In this document: one piece after another, positions 8,901 through 17,489 of the stretch
How positions within the stretch are numbered: the stretch's first letter is position 1
How the letters are laid out: the number at the start of each line of letters is the position of its first letter
Source of the DNA: PXAP01 sp964421595
GTDB lineage: Bacteria > Bacteroidota > Bacteroidia > Bacteroidales > PUMT01
DNA: 64,000 bases
Reading direction: 5' to 3'
Assembly (NCBI GenBank): GCA_964421595.1
Contig: CAYQXY010000006.1
Coordinates: 62,001-126,000, forward strand
Program-made: the position numbers and the translations under genes
The notes under the pieces: model-generated
Told to the model about the DNA's origin: nothing
Databases searched by the model: none
Seen by the model: only the letters and a program-made list of their open reading frames with translations

Positions 8901-10502
8901 AGAAGAATTCATAGAAACATCAATTTCGGGTTTATGGATAATCCCGACGACCTGGAAGGCGATCCCATGAGTTCAGAAATGTCCGATTACAGGCCAGGCG
9001 ATGCGAATTTCGAAAGATATTCTGAAACTGAGCAGTATTATCGTATACAGAAGTCATGTTGGAGCCATTTTGCTGAATCTTTTTCATTTCTTAGCGACGA
9101 CAATAATTTGCATGCCCTGATCTTAACACCATTACAGCGTGGAATTACTTCGGATAAGGTGATGAAAGGTCCAAACAGTGATCTGGAAAATCCTGATTTT
9201 TCAGTCGGTTCTATGATGGTATTTGAAAACAAAGCTACTACTACAACAAACCCCTCAAGGATATGCAGGTTGACCACTTTGGTGGGAGGAACCCCTGTAA
9301 TAACTAAAGTTAATCTGGAAAAAATTGATACAAAACGTTGGATTGAGCATGGAAAGACGACACAAACCGGACATATAAAGCTTTTTAATCCTGAGGTGGG
9401 GGACAAGATTTTTGCTTCCAGCAGGTCTAGTGGACAATGGATGTATGTCACTAAAATTGTTGCAGATAACCCTTCCAAAAAGTCGGCAGATAATGCAGAA
9501 ATAATTGAAATGAAAGCCGTTAGCGGCAGGTTCAATCTCATTTCCGGAATTACTTTTAATGCTTTTGGAGATCCCGTCTATCAGTGCCGGCCGGAGCCGG
9601 CTTTTTCATCATCGCCTTCTGTAAGGGTCTTAAATGATAGTTCCGTCCCGGAAGAACAGGTATTGACGGAGGTGGCGGGGACCTGGTCTGTAACGTTGAG
9701 TGATCATGAACTTACTGATGGAAATATATTCTTTACTGCCCCCGACAGTCTTGGAGAAACTTTTTTCGTACCACAGGGTGCAGCCATCCGGGATGTGGCA
9801 GATCTGGGTGAATATTACTATTTTGAAGGGATGCAATTGAAATTTGCCATAGACCAGTCTGAAACAACAGCCGAAAAGATTGCCCTTCTGGCTTCTGATT
9901 TTCCTGCGCCAGATAACGGACTACCCGGTTCAGTCCTGCGGGTATCCGATGTTGTCAGTTTACAGGCTTTTCCGGAGGGATCTGAGATAGTTGCACAAAT
10001 ACAGCTTCGCTACAGCACCGGTTCTCTTGAAGCACTGGGGACCGATGCACTTACAGTCTATAAGTGGGAAGATGGCTGGATACCGCTGGAATCGCACGTA
10101 GATCTGGTTTATAGCACAATAAGCGCCATCGCAGATGGTCCTGGTTATTTTGCTGCATTTCTCGACCTGACACAGAGCACTTTGATTACAGGCAGCAACA
10201 ACTATAAATTACCGGAAGTTCCATCAGGTTTAGTATTACATCCCAGTTATCCCAATCCATTCTCTTCATCTACTTCCATCAGCTTTGAACTGCCTGTCAA
10301 TGCAAAGGTTTCGCTGGATATCCTTGATATTTATGGCAGAAAAATAAATACTCTGGTCAATCAATCAATACCTGCCGGCGAATACACTGTGGTATGGGAT
10401 TGCCTTGACGCCAGAGGTAACCATATTCCCCCCGGCATCTATATTTGTGTATTGAATTATGGAACTGTTAAAATAAGTCAGCCAATGATGTTGATCAGAT
10501 AG
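5964..10502 (+). CDS. T9SS-exported SBBP-repeat propeller with CLCA-like metallopeptidase motif
   Basis: A 1512-residue secreted protein. Residues 1-28 are a signal peptide. A DUF7948-like N-terminal domain follows (FEPNLGQTNGPAHFISRGRGY, then CNF/EY... to about 270). About seven SBBP-type repeats (YSSYLGG...IAVDENGCVYVTG) span roughly 275-700 and should form a beta propeller. Around 720-800 is an Ig/Cna-like segment. Residues 961-974 read HELGHYAFGFHDEY: the zinc-peptidase HExxH followed by HDEY, much like the HEWAH...FDEY signature of CLCA-family self-cleaving peptidases (established for that family; the relation here is inferred). The last 85 or so residues are a FlgD-like T9SS sorting domain (PNPFSSSTSISFELP...GREINT-like core). 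It is monocistronic. Likely a cell-surface or released protease. Confidence 0.85.
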   Translation: MKSLKTILMSLLCLMAVFMLLHQVLLESVDSGPGTLYQHQLNVKESGRAEYTGFNKLLHFEPNLGQTNGPAHFISRGRGYNLSLSSSGAAISMRNQVNSGSNQEDAGLARDPSTLPEASYYTIYLQFEGSNPDPVSSGAGELPGKTNYFTGNDPANWITNIPTYARVEYKDVYTGIDLVYYGNEGELEYDFIVAPGGNPQDILLKFGNHDKLKIDEKGSLVIDVMGKELTMKAPFSYQDRDGTRNPVFSEYVLVSENTAGFNVGDYNPLVPLVIDPVLVYSSYLGGSGFENVQSIAVDSEGCVYVTGSTSSADFPTLSCFQCDKAPGTSANLTDVFVTKFNPEGTGLVYSTYIGGRWDDGGSSIAVDENGRVYLTGRTFSRDDPDTEENEGFPLMNAYQEKIAPNFSNAFVTVLNATGNELIYSSYLGGKYEDYGTGIAVDENGCVYVTGTQFSFDFPVKNAFMDDKPGYYFDAFVSKLDPYRSGEESLIYSTHLGGIGDDYGNSIAVDREGCAWVTGKAFSSDFPVTTNAIQAEKRGKNDVFVTKFAADGRSLEYSTYLGSVENDEGYDIQVDTAGYAYISGVGRDGFPTSQNTFMPSGGYFFLCKLLPDGSDFVFSTHTPVSGNIAVDDLGQAYIGATRLQSVAYIVAMNSEGSDTLFTLSLAGDGTNFIRDIAVDHERNLYISGTTSSTDITTEGAYKTSLSGERDIFVAKFGRPEDVLIVKVLQGNEYSNWTIPNAVFDIYSIDLANKDNPLNFLETQATDKKGLLYLPADYYYPGMPFLVRHTHWGMKDGSKEDSRYLFRPHVDNLIIDNDGNVKTQYIESEPEDTTFAYLWHTSMEFNLVVSVQWKASMDYINKLEAAFRKASNLMYDVTNGQAYIGWVTIHDDGQNWESADILIYASNIQWPAADVGGIYESDKFIFLPPAFYVKDNSQQSVQVFYDTDPVDPSNLLFVTSLVHELGHYAFGFHDEYQNHRGRRIHRNINFGFMDNPDDLEGDPMSSEMSDYRPGDANFERYSETEQYYRIQKSCWSHFAESFSFLSDDNNLHALILTPLQRGITSDKVMKGPNSDLENPDFSVGSMMVFENKATTTTNPSRICRLTTLVGGTPVITKVNLEKIDTKRWIEHGKTTQTGHIKLFNPEVGDKIFASSRSSGQWMYVTKIVADNPSKKSADNAEIIEMKAVSGRFNLISGITFNAFGDPVYQCRPEPAFSSSPSVRVLNDSSVPEEQVLTEVAGTWSVTLSDHELTDGNIFFTAPDSLGETFFVPQGAAIRDVADLGEYYYFEGMQLKFAIDQSETTAEKIALLASDFPAPDNGLPGSVLRVSDVVSLQAFPEGSEIVAQIQLRYSTGSLEALGTDALTVYKWEDGWIPLESHVDLVYSTISAIADGPGYFAAFLDLTQSTLITGSNNYKLPEVPSGLVLHPSYPNPFSSSTSISFELPVNAKVSLDILDIYGRKINTLVNQSIPAGEYTVVWDCLDARGNHIPPGIYICVLNYGTVKISQPMMLIR

Positions 10503-10903
10503 AATATATACCGCATGTAATGTTTGGCTCCCTGACAATGATTTAGTTTATATTATAATCGTTAAGAATTTATTAAATTAATGTTGACCCCCTGAAAAAA
10601 TGTTCGGATTGTGAAATAAATAATAATTCTATGTTGGTTGGGACTGATATATGGGGGGTAATACATTTTATTAATTAAATATTAGTAATTTTGCAGATTT
10701 AAAATGGGATGCCGGGTATATCATATCCGGATACAGAAATATGAAAGATATTTAAAATTGGATCATCAGTGCCTTAATTGTTTCATTTTTTATGTACCTG
10801 TTAGATCCTGGCATTATTGAATATTGAACGGGATAAACCAGTATTTAAAAATCGGGACTAAATAACAAAAATTTATAACTTTAAGGAATGTCTGATAAAG
10901 TAG
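10503..10903. other. AT-rich gap after the SBBP gene
   Basis: No credible gene. A possible -7 box TAATTTTG at 10686-10693 precedes only a 38-codon frame (10704 onward) without recognisable features. Confidence 0.4.
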
Positions 10904-10911
10904 TATTTTTG
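10880..10911 (+). promoter_or_regulatory. Possible promoter of mgsA
   Basis: TTTA (10880-10883), a 20-base spacer and TATTTTTG (10904-10911) approximate the Bacteroidota promoter pattern with one mismatch in the -33 box. It would give a leader of about 150 bases that includes the dispersed repeat. Confidence 0.35.
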
Positions 10912-10982
10912 TAACTTGATTATTTGATTAAAGAAATATTAGATGAATCTCCCACGCACCAAGGCACACAAAGAGAGATGAA

Positions 10983-11032
10983 TAAAGCATGGGTGATCCA
11001 TCAGTGGCGACCACGTGATTAGCAAATGTAAC
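10983..11032 (+). repeat. Dispersed 50-base repeat, copy 1
   Basis: This stretch matches the reverse complement of 18601-18650 at 41 of 50 positions, the best core being ATTAGCAAATGT. It holds the small dyad GTGGCGACCAC. Just upstream, ACCAAGGCACACAAAGAG resembles the CACCAAGRCACAAAG-type dispersed repeats seen in many environmental genomes. Confidence 0.6.
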
Positions 11033-11069
11033 TTACTTATATTTAGATTAGTACTTATAAATTATTAGA

Positions 11070-11477
11070 ATGAAAATAGCCATAATTGCCCATGACGGGA
11101 AAAAGGCTGAGATGGTTTCCTTTTTGATGAAACACCTGGATCTCCTGAAAGAAGAAAAGATTTCTCTTGTAGCAACAGGGACTACAGGCTCGCATGCTGA
11201 AGAGGCCGGACTGAAAGTTGCAAAGGTTTTATCGGGCCCCAAAGGTGGTGATGCACAGATAGCAGCAATGGTTGTCAACGGAGAGATTGGAATGGTATTT
11301 TTCTTTCGTGACCCTCTGGGAATGCACCCCCATGAACCTGACATTGCCATGTTGATGAGGCTGTGTGATGTTCATAATATACCGCTTGCTACTAATCCGG
11401 CTTCTGCACAGTTACTGATAAAAGGGGCGGGTTTAAGAGTAGCTTCCTCGAACGTGCTGAAGAGGAGTATTTTCTGA
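11070..11477 (+). CDS. mgsA: Methylglyoxal synthase
   Basis: A 135-residue cytosolic enzyme that converts dihydroxyacetone phosphate to methylglyoxal and phosphate, a bypass relieving sugar-phosphate stress. Visible family features: AHDGKK at 7-12, the phosphate-binding ATGTTG at 35-40, the catalytic aspartate in GPKGGDAQ (Asp61, matching Asp71 of E. coli), FFRDPL at 78-83 and HEPD at 88-91, then NIPLATNPASA. Slightly shorter than E. coli MgsA (152). It is convergent with btuD and has no operon partner. Confidence 0.95.
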   Translation: MKIAIIAHDGKKAEMVSFLMKHLDLLKEEKISLVATGTTGSHAEEAGLKVAKVLSGPKGGDAQIAAMVVNGEIGMVFFFRDPLGMHPHEPDIAMLMRLCDVHNIPLATNPASAQLLIKGAGLRVASSNVLKRSIF

Positions 11478-11594
11478 ATAAGGGTAAACAGAAAATTAAA
11501 GGAGTTGGCTCACTGATTTACTGTTGAGAATGTGGCGCTAAGAATCGTGTCGCATAATATATTAGCCGCCAGAAGTTATTGCTCGAATAATACT

Positions 11595-11682
11595 GCATTA
11601 CCCGGGTAGAATGTCAGAAGGTAGCACCATAACTTATCGCATTAATCGGGTAGACCACCACATTGGTGCTTTATCTGCTACC
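11595..11682. repeat. Small direct and inverted repeats between mgsA and btuD
   Basis: GCATTACCCGGGTAGA (11595-11610) recurs as GCATTAATCGGGTAGA (11639-11654). Around the second copy GGTAGCA (11620-11626) pairs with TGCTACC (11676-11682), with an inner pairing of GCACCA and TGGTGC. It may be a bidirectional terminator or a small mobile remnant; there is no T-run. Confidence 0.4.
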
Positions 11683-11724
11683 TGAAACAATCCTTTTGTA
11701 AATAACGGATAAACAGGCAAATGT

Positions 11725-12759
11725 TCAGGTGTGTTCAGGGTGGTGCAATTTTTTTCCAAGGAACAAGCACATATCATAAACCGAATTAAAGTAAAAGCTG
11801 TCAGGACCATCGGTCAAATTCCATATTATGGTTCCCCGGTCCTTTTCAATTTTAATTGCCATTTTCTCCCCTTTGTTTTCGGTAACCCTGAAACCCGATC
11901 TGTTAAGGGCATTCCTGGTCCAGAAAAACTCTGTTTCAGGCCCCTGGAGGTATATGTCGCAGGAGTGTTCACGCGCAATACGGAACTCTCCCTTGTCTGA
12001 ATTGAATTTCAGATTGGATTCCTGGAATAATTTTCCGAACGATCCTGAAAGGATCAGGTCTTCGGGAGCACCCTGTAAAATTGAATCGTCCAGCATAAGC
12101 CATAATCTGTCAGCTTCCTGGATTGCTATATTGAGGTCGTGTGTCGAAAAAATTATTGTCTTGCCTCTTTCATTTGCCAGTTTATGAAGGAGGTGGACAA
12201 TTTCATATTTATTGGGAAGATCGAGAAAGGCAGTTGGTTCGTCAAGTACTATAAGCTCAGTATCCTGGGCAAGGGTACGGGCAATCATCACTCTTTGCCT
12301 TTCACCGTCACTCAGCCGGTTAATATACCTGTTACGCTTGCTGGCTATCCCTACCATGCTTATTGCTTCCTCTACCTTATCCCTGTCATGGCCGGTTAAC
12401 CTCCCGGTCCAGCTGGTATGAGGATACCGGCCCAGTGCCACAAGGTCGAATACACTCAGGTTATTTACCTGTATGACCTCAGTAGAAACAAATCCAACCT
12501 TCCTGGCCATTTGAGTTCGTGTAAGACTCCTTATATCCTGGTCGAAGAGAGAAATTTCACCGCTAACAGGATCCTGGAGTTTTACAAGGCTGCGAAGCAG
12601 GGTGCTTTTGCCAATTCCATTTGCACCCAGTAGTGCAACAAGCTCTTTTTTCCCGGCCTGTATGTTTATATTCTTGTATATAACAGAACCATTGTTTTTC
12701 TTTCCCGGGAAACCTATGCAAAGGTCAGTGGTTTTCAGTATGGTATTTGTTTCAGTCAT
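11725..12759 (-). CDS. btuD: Vitamin B12 ABC transporter, ATP-binding protein BtuD
   Basis: A 344-residue ATPase powering cobalamin import. The frame is open upstream to 13017, but the ATG at 12759, five bases after the btuC stop, begins the normal family N-terminus. Walker A GANGIGKST is at 45-53, the signature LSDGE at 149-153, Walker B LIVLDEP at 169-175 and the switch His in FSTHDLN. FecCD-partner ATPases usually end near 250-260 residues; here about 90 extra residues (from about 255) form an additional C-terminal domain of unknown role. It is the last gene of the B12 locus. Ferric-siderophore import is the alternative, made unlikely by riboswitch and BtuG. Confidence 0.88.
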   Translation of the reverse strand: MTETNTILKTTDLCIGFPGKKNNGSVIYKNINIQAGKKELVALLGANGIGKSTLLRSLVKLQDPVSGEISLFDQDIRSLTRTQMARKVGFVSTEVIQVNNLSVFDLVALGRYPHTSWTGRLTGHDRDKVEEAISMVGIASKRNRYINRLSDGERQRVMIARTLAQDTELIVLDEPTAFLDLPNKYEIVHLLHKLANERGKTIIFSTHDLNIAIQEADRLWLMLDDSILQGAPEDLILSGSFGKLFQESNLKFNSDKGEFRIAREHSCDIYLQGPETEFFWTRNALNRSGFRVTENKGEKMAIKIEKDRGTIIWNLTDGPDSFYFNSVYDMCLFLGKKLHHPEHT

Positions 12760-12764
12760 ACTGA

Positions 12765-13808
12765 TCAGAATATATTTGTAAGTTTTTGATTTCGAATTAC
12801 TATCCACACTATAACCGGTATCCCCATCAGGGCTGTCACGGAATTTATGGGTATGCTTCCGCTGAAGCCGGGCAATTGTGAAACAATATCGCTGAAAAGC
12901 ATGATAACACCTCCCGAGAGGATCGTGGCAGGCAACAGTACCGCATGATCGGCATTTCTGAAAATGATCCTTGCCAGATGCGGAACGGCTATTCCCACGA
13001 ATGCAATTGGTCCGCAAAATGCCGTTACAGTGCCTGCGAGAAGACTGGTGCTGATGAACACAATAACCCTTCCGGCTGTAATATTCAAGCCCAGGCTGCG
13101 CGCGTAATTCTCACCAAGTAGCATAGCGTTGAGCAGCTTTACCGATGCCAGCGACAGAGCCAGTCCCCCACCTACAGCAGGAACCATGATCCATAGCTGA
13201 GAGCCGGTTACACCGCCGAGGCTTCCCATTGTCCATATCATAAATGATTTAAGCATACTTTCAGTGCTGAAGTATTGCATCACGCTTACAATAGCTGTGG
13301 TAGCGCTTCCGAATAAAATTCCAAGAATAAGAATTGTCATGATATCACGTACCCGGAAACTTACCATCAGAATCAGGAAAAGTACAAGTCCTGACCCAAG
13401 CCAGGCAGCAGTTACAATTGCCCAGTTTCCGGGCATGATATAGGATGAGCCGGAAATAAAGGTTAGTCCCATAACAACTATCGCCACACCGAGGCTTGCC
13501 CCAGCACTGATTCCAAGCACGTATGGCCCTGCCAGAGGGTTCCGGAACACTGTCTGCATCTGTAGTCCGCTGACCGATAAGGCCATACCTGCCAGAACAG
13601 CAGTGATTGCTTTGGGAAGCCGTAATTCCATAATTATTACTTCCCATTCAGGCCTGGCTGCCTCTCCACCCAGTAAAATCTGCACTATGGTTCCCGGAGG
13701 TATATCGGCCGTGCCGGTTCCAAGGGAGACAAGGAACAGAAGTAGCATGACAGCTGACAATACCAGGAAAAGTATGCCTGATTTCAGGATTCTTGTTCTT
13801 TCATACAT
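12765..13808 (-). CDS. btuC: Vitamin B12 ABC transporter, permease BtuC
   Basis: A 347-residue FecCD/BtuC-type inner-membrane permease with about ten hydrophobic segments. Family phrases are VLAGMALSVSGLQMQTVFRNPLAGPYVLGISAGASLG in the first half (positions about 57-95), AFCGPIAFVGIAVPHLARI and SDIVSQ...IPINSVTALMGIPVIVW in the second. It starts seven bases after btuF and ends five bases before btuD, so the three are translationally linked. As a homodimer with two BtuD chains it carries cobalamin across the inner membrane. Confidence 0.92.
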   Translation of the reverse strand: MYERTRILKSGILFLVLSAVMLLLFLVSLGTGTADIPPGTIVQILLGGEAARPEWEVIIMELRLPKAITAVLAGMALSVSGLQMQTVFRNPLAGPYVLGISAGASLGVAIVVMGLTFISGSSYIMPGNWAIVTAAWLGSGLVLFLILMVSFRVRDIMTILILGILFGSATTAIVSVMQYFSTESMLKSFMIWTMGSLGGVTGSQLWIMVPAVGGGLALSLASVKLLNAMLLGENYARSLGLNITAGRVIVFISTSLLAGTVTAFCGPIAFVGIAVPHLARIIFRNADHAVLLPATILSGGVIMLFSDIVSQLPGFSGSIPINSVTALMGIPVIVWIVIRNQKLTNIF

Positions 13809-13815
13809 CCTTAAT

Positions 13816-14979
13816 TCAAAGTTTATGGTAATAAATCAGCTGATGCGTCTCCAGTATTTCCGGATGAATAATTTTTATAAGATCCTTGAGCACCAGGTGA
13901 GGATTAACAATACCTGATTCCCAGAAGTCATTTCCACCTGCATCGCTTGTCCGGGCATTATTGTTAAAAACAGAGTTGTTCCTGAATGGAGGCAGCCCGG
14001 CAAGCCGGGGATCAGTTTTTTCAATATCTCTCATTGATAGTGCCGTTCCTGTGTTTATCCAGTATTCTGCCCTTGATGACATGCTAAAAACTTTCTCAAG
14101 ATCAACAGGGAAATTTTCACGGCCTTTATTGCTTCCAAAAAGATATTCACCACCGGCGTCAGAGATAAGCTCAGCCAGGAGTGAACCTCCGCCCGGTACA
14201 AACCAGCTTTCCCGCCAGGGCAGCCCCGTAAGTATGAGTGGGCGCCTTTCCAGTCCGCGGGTCATTTCCGATAATAAATTATACTCATCTTCAACTTCTG
14301 CAAATTTCTCAGTTGCAAAATCAATTCTTTCAAAAAAATGCGCAAAGAACTTAACCCATTCAGCCTGGGCAAGTGGTGAATGTTCAAGGTATTCGCCGAT
14401 AAGGACAACATCCATACCCAGGCTTTGCAGACGTTCGACATAGGAACGGGACTCGGCACCAACGCCATAGGCAAAGATTATATCCGGGTTTAATTCCAGA
14501 ATAAGCTCATGATCCAGATTCATGTCGTAACCAATATCAGGTAGTTCACCATTTTCAATTTTTCCTCTTATACTTTCGTTATATATATACTGACTTCCGG
14601 AAACGGCTGTAATTTTCTCAGTTTCACCAATAAAATCAAGCATTGCTATATGAGTAGTGGAAAGACATATAACCGAATTTACCGGAGTCCTTATAACCGT
14701 TGCCTCAGGAAATGAATCGGGCAGTTCTGCTGTGCGACCTGCAAGTATATATTCAAATTTCTGATTTACGGCCCCTTGCCAGGGATTGAAAACTCTGAGT
14801 ATACGATGACTCTCAAAATCTTCTGTCTCAAAACCCCTGGCATGATTTATACCGTCATCCCGGACCTTTTCTTTGTCTGTGAAGAAACCTTTATCGGAAT
14901 GCCCGCACGACATAAGATAAAACAAAATGAAAACTGGAATAATAAAACTATAAATGGCCTTAATCTTACTGCTTCTCAT
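13816..14979 (-). CDS. btuF: Cobalamin substrate-binding lipoprotein BtuF
   Basis: A 387-residue lipoprotein of the periplasmic-binding type. The signal peptide ends in YLMSC, making Cys25 the lipidated residue. The two-lobed TroA/BtuF fold is indicated by CLSTTHIAMLDFIGETEKITAVSG, ELILELNPDIIFAYG, LGMDVVLIGEYLEHSPLAQAEWVKF and a long linking helix before RRPLILTGLPWRESWFVPGGGSLLAELISDAGGEYL. It passes cobalamin from the outer-membrane receptor to BtuCD. It lies 83 bases after the protease gene on the same strand. Confidence 0.88.
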   Translation of the reverse strand: MRSSKIKAIYSFIIPVFILFYLMSCGHSDKGFFTDKEKVRDDGINHARGFETEDFESHRILRVFNPWQGAVNQKFEYILAGRTAELPDSFPEATVIRTPVNSVICLSTTHIAMLDFIGETEKITAVSGSQYIYNESIRGKIENGELPDIGYDMNLDHELILELNPDIIFAYGVGAESRSYVERLQSLGMDVVLIGEYLEHSPLAQAEWVKFFAHFFERIDFATEKFAEVEDEYNLLSEMTRGLERRPLILTGLPWRESWFVPGGGSLLAELISDAGGEYLFGSNKGRENFPVDLEKVFSMSSRAEYWINTGTALSMRDIEKTDPRLAGLPPFRNNSVFNNNARTSDAGGNDFWESGIVNPHLVLKDLIKIIHPEILETHQLIYYHKL

Positions 14980-15062
14980 TTTAGTTAGTTATCTCTTTGC
15001 AGAATCTGACTTTGGTATGCATTATTTTTAAAACCTTTCCAACAGAAGAAAAAATATTGACA

Positions 15063-17210
15063 TTATCGCAGAACCTGAATTTTTAATATGCTGGGTTCTC
15101 CTGCTGAATCTATTCTCAGGATATATGTGCCGGAACTGTACTTGCGAATATCAATCACTAACCTGGTTTGACCTCCATACATCATCTTTCTTTCCAGAAA
15201 TGCTCCTGTGACAGAAAATGTTTCAATTTTTGTCTCTCCGGTAAATGGTTTATCAGTTTCGATGATTATAAAATCTTTCGCAGGTATCGGGTAAACCATT
15301 ATCCCCCTGTAACTTTGTTCATGTTCCGACCAGGTAGTTGTAACAAGTACATTCTGCAAATAGGTGTCAGAACACGCCCTGTTAAGCACCATTTGAGTAA
15401 CTGTATATTCTCCGTTAGTTGAATATTTATTAAGAGGATTGCTCAAATTGCTCGTACGGCCGTCACCAAATTCCCAGTAATATGTATCAGCATTTACTGA
15501 CTCATCGCTGAACTGAAGCTCCAGGTCATTTTGCAGATATGTGAAATATGCTACAGGTAAACCTTCTGTTTTAACATTCATATCCAGAGACAGTTCTTTT
15601 ACAAAAATGCCGGCATATCCTTCAACAGTCAACGAGACAATTCGGGTGCCACCGGTCAGGTATTGAACGAAATGCGGACCCTGAGTCGAAGCCGTCCGGG
15701 GAACTGCACCCTGGCCGAAATCCCATTCCCAGGAAAATGGATCGCCTCCTGAAAAATCGGTGAAAACAACCTGATCGCCTTCACAGACCTCAATAGTACT
15801 TACAGAAAATTCGGCTCCCAAAAGGCTCTCTCCGTAAGGATAGAGTCCGTTCAATGTCTCTGTTCCGGTATTCCCGGGGTCCAGCCATGGCTTAAGACGG
15901 GCTGATGAGCCTTCGTAATTGTCCCATGCCAGTGAAAACTTTGCGTAGAAGTCGTCGATAGCCTCTCCGCATCGTGCGTCGCCGCCCGTAAGCACACCTC
16001 TCAGATAACCTTCCTGATCGAAGAGGGGACTGCCGGATGAACCGAATTCAGTTGTTCCTGTTTCCCATTCCTTTATATGCCAGTGACCTGAAGGCGTATA
16101 ATTTGAACCGAAAGTACCCGTTCCGGGAGGGTCGGCATCAATTGCTATTTTTTTTACATCTCCGGAAGGGTGGTGAATAGATGCAGTAGTTTCTGGAATT
16201 ACACTTGTCCGATCCCAGCCGGCATACCATGGATGCCAGGAAGAGGGTGGTGCCTCCCTTAGCTCTACAAGGCTGAAATCAAGGTTCACTTGTGTTGCAC
16301 GTAAGTCTGAGCCGGAAAGGCTTCTTGTTACGTCTCCGTCACCCCCGTTGCAGAACGGACTCTCGTAACCGAAAATAAAAACCGTATTAGCTGCTTCAGT
16401 GCTGTCTTTTATGCAGTGGTTGGCCGTTAGCAGATAGGGTGTTCCGTCATTTGCCGAATTATTTACAAGTACCCCTGTACAAAGTCTGTTGCCATTGACA
16501 TATATTCTTGCGACACCGTTTTTTTCATACTGCCATTGATTCCCTAAAGGACAGTTTATATCAAGGTTGCAGTCGCCCGACAGTCCAAACCTGCCATCCT
16601 TGTTTTCAAGGATGCCAGTGAAATCATGATTAAGCATCCCGATAACCAGATCGCCATAATTATCAACGCCCCTTAATGTCTGCATTTCTACAATTATTTT
16701 ATCTCCCCTTACCGGAGATACAGCCATCGATCCTGAACTTTGATTGCTGTTTCTGGTGAATGCTCCAAGTGTGTGTTTTTCTGATGGATTGTAAACAAAA
16801 ACCGAAACACCCTCTTCAAGGCTGAATTTACTAAAAATGATATTCAGTGAATAAGCTCCCCTTGACTGAAGTGCTATCCGCCATACCTTGCTGCCATCAG
16901 GTGTTTCTTCCCATACACCATCTTTCGAAGGATCGATGTTGAGGTTGAATGGTTTGGCAAATACCAGCGCCTTCAGCCGGCTGTCACCCTGCTGCTCTGT
17001 CTCCCGTAAATATCTGTTAACATCAAACTCAGGCATTGACACTACAGGGATTTCCTTTCTGAGTTTGTTATTCATACTTACGGGCCTCCCACCATAACTG
17101 ATCTGGGCAGAGATACCGGTTATTAAACCGGTAGAAAAAATAATGCACAGCATTACCACCCAGATCGGGGGGGAATATAAATTATATTTTTTCACCCTGT
17201 CCATAAACAT
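15063..17210 (-). CDS. Secreted trypsin-like serine protease with PKD repeats and T9SS tail
   Basis: A 715-residue exported protease. After an N-terminal signal anchor (to about 36) and a propeptide/beta region, a lysyl-endopeptidase-like S1 domain spans about 215-460 with the triad visible: His265 (LTANHC), Asp311 (NLDFSLVEL) and Ser393 (EFGSSGSPLF). Cys214, 220, 244, 266, 287 and 414 can form disulfides. Two PKD-like domains (about 466-640; WEWDFGQGAVP, YWEFGDGRTS) precede a type A T9SS sorting domain (YPIPAKDF...SGTYILRI). It lies between btuG and btuF on the same strand, 279 bases after btuG and 83 before btuF. Met1 or Met3 may be the start. A role in B12 acquisition is only suggested by position. 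Confidence 0.9.
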   Translation of the reverse strand: MFMDRVKKYNLYSPPIWVVMLCIIFSTGLITGISAQISYGGRPVSMNNKLRKEIPVVSMPEFDVNRYLRETEQQGDSRLKALVFAKPFNLNIDPSKDGVWEETPDGSKVWRIALQSRGAYSLNIIFSKFSLEEGVSVFVYNPSEKHTLGAFTRNSNQSSGSMAVSPVRGDKIIVEMQTLRGVDNYGDLVIGMLNHDFTGILENKDGRFGLSGDCNLDINCPLGNQWQYEKNGVARIYVNGNRLCTGVLVNNSANDGTPYLLTANHCIKDSTEAANTVFIFGYESPFCNGGDGDVTRSLSGSDLRATQVNLDFSLVELREAPPSSWHPWYAGWDRTSVIPETTASIHHPSGDVKKIAIDADPPGTGTFGSNYTPSGHWHIKEWETGTTEFGSSGSPLFDQEGYLRGVLTGGDARCGEAIDDFYAKFSLAWDNYEGSSARLKPWLDPGNTGTETLNGLYPYGESLLGAEFSVSTIEVCEGDQVVFTDFSGGDPFSWEWDFGQGAVPRTASTQGPHFVQYLTGGTRIVSLTVEGYAGIFVKELSLDMNVKTEGLPVAYFTYLQNDLELQFSDESVNADTYYWEFGDGRTSNLSNPLNKYSTNGEYTVTQMVLNRACSDTYLQNVLVTTTWSEHEQSYRGIMVYPIPAKDFIIIETDKPFTGETKIETFSVTGAFLERKMMYGGQTRLVIDIRKYSSGTYILRIDSAGEPSILKIQVLR

Positions 17211-17489
17211 TTCTAAGGATAATCACTGCAAAAGGTTTACTATCTGATTAGTGTTCGAAGTTATACGGTTACCCGGCTCTTTTGTTCATATATATCCGAA
17301 AGCTTTTTATCAGGGGCAATTTACTAAATCCCATAAACAATATACATAAGATGCAAATCACATTCAGAGTTTTAACGGTAAAGCCTGCCTTCTTTTACTC
17401 CTGTCTTTGCGTGCAGTGGAATATGGAATATGCAACTGAATTGTGTGATTAATTGCTGAATTTAGTAACTGATTTCCGGCTCACCAAAC

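Noticed and set aside
12765..13017. Extended start of btuD inside btuC (frame open to 13017)
   Set aside because: The extra 86 residues are the out-of-frame reading of the btuC end; the ATG at 12759 gives the normal ABC N-terminus.
13345..13647. Open frame overlapping btuC on the same strand
   Set aside because: It is a shifted frame within a clear FecCD permease and has no family-like sequence.
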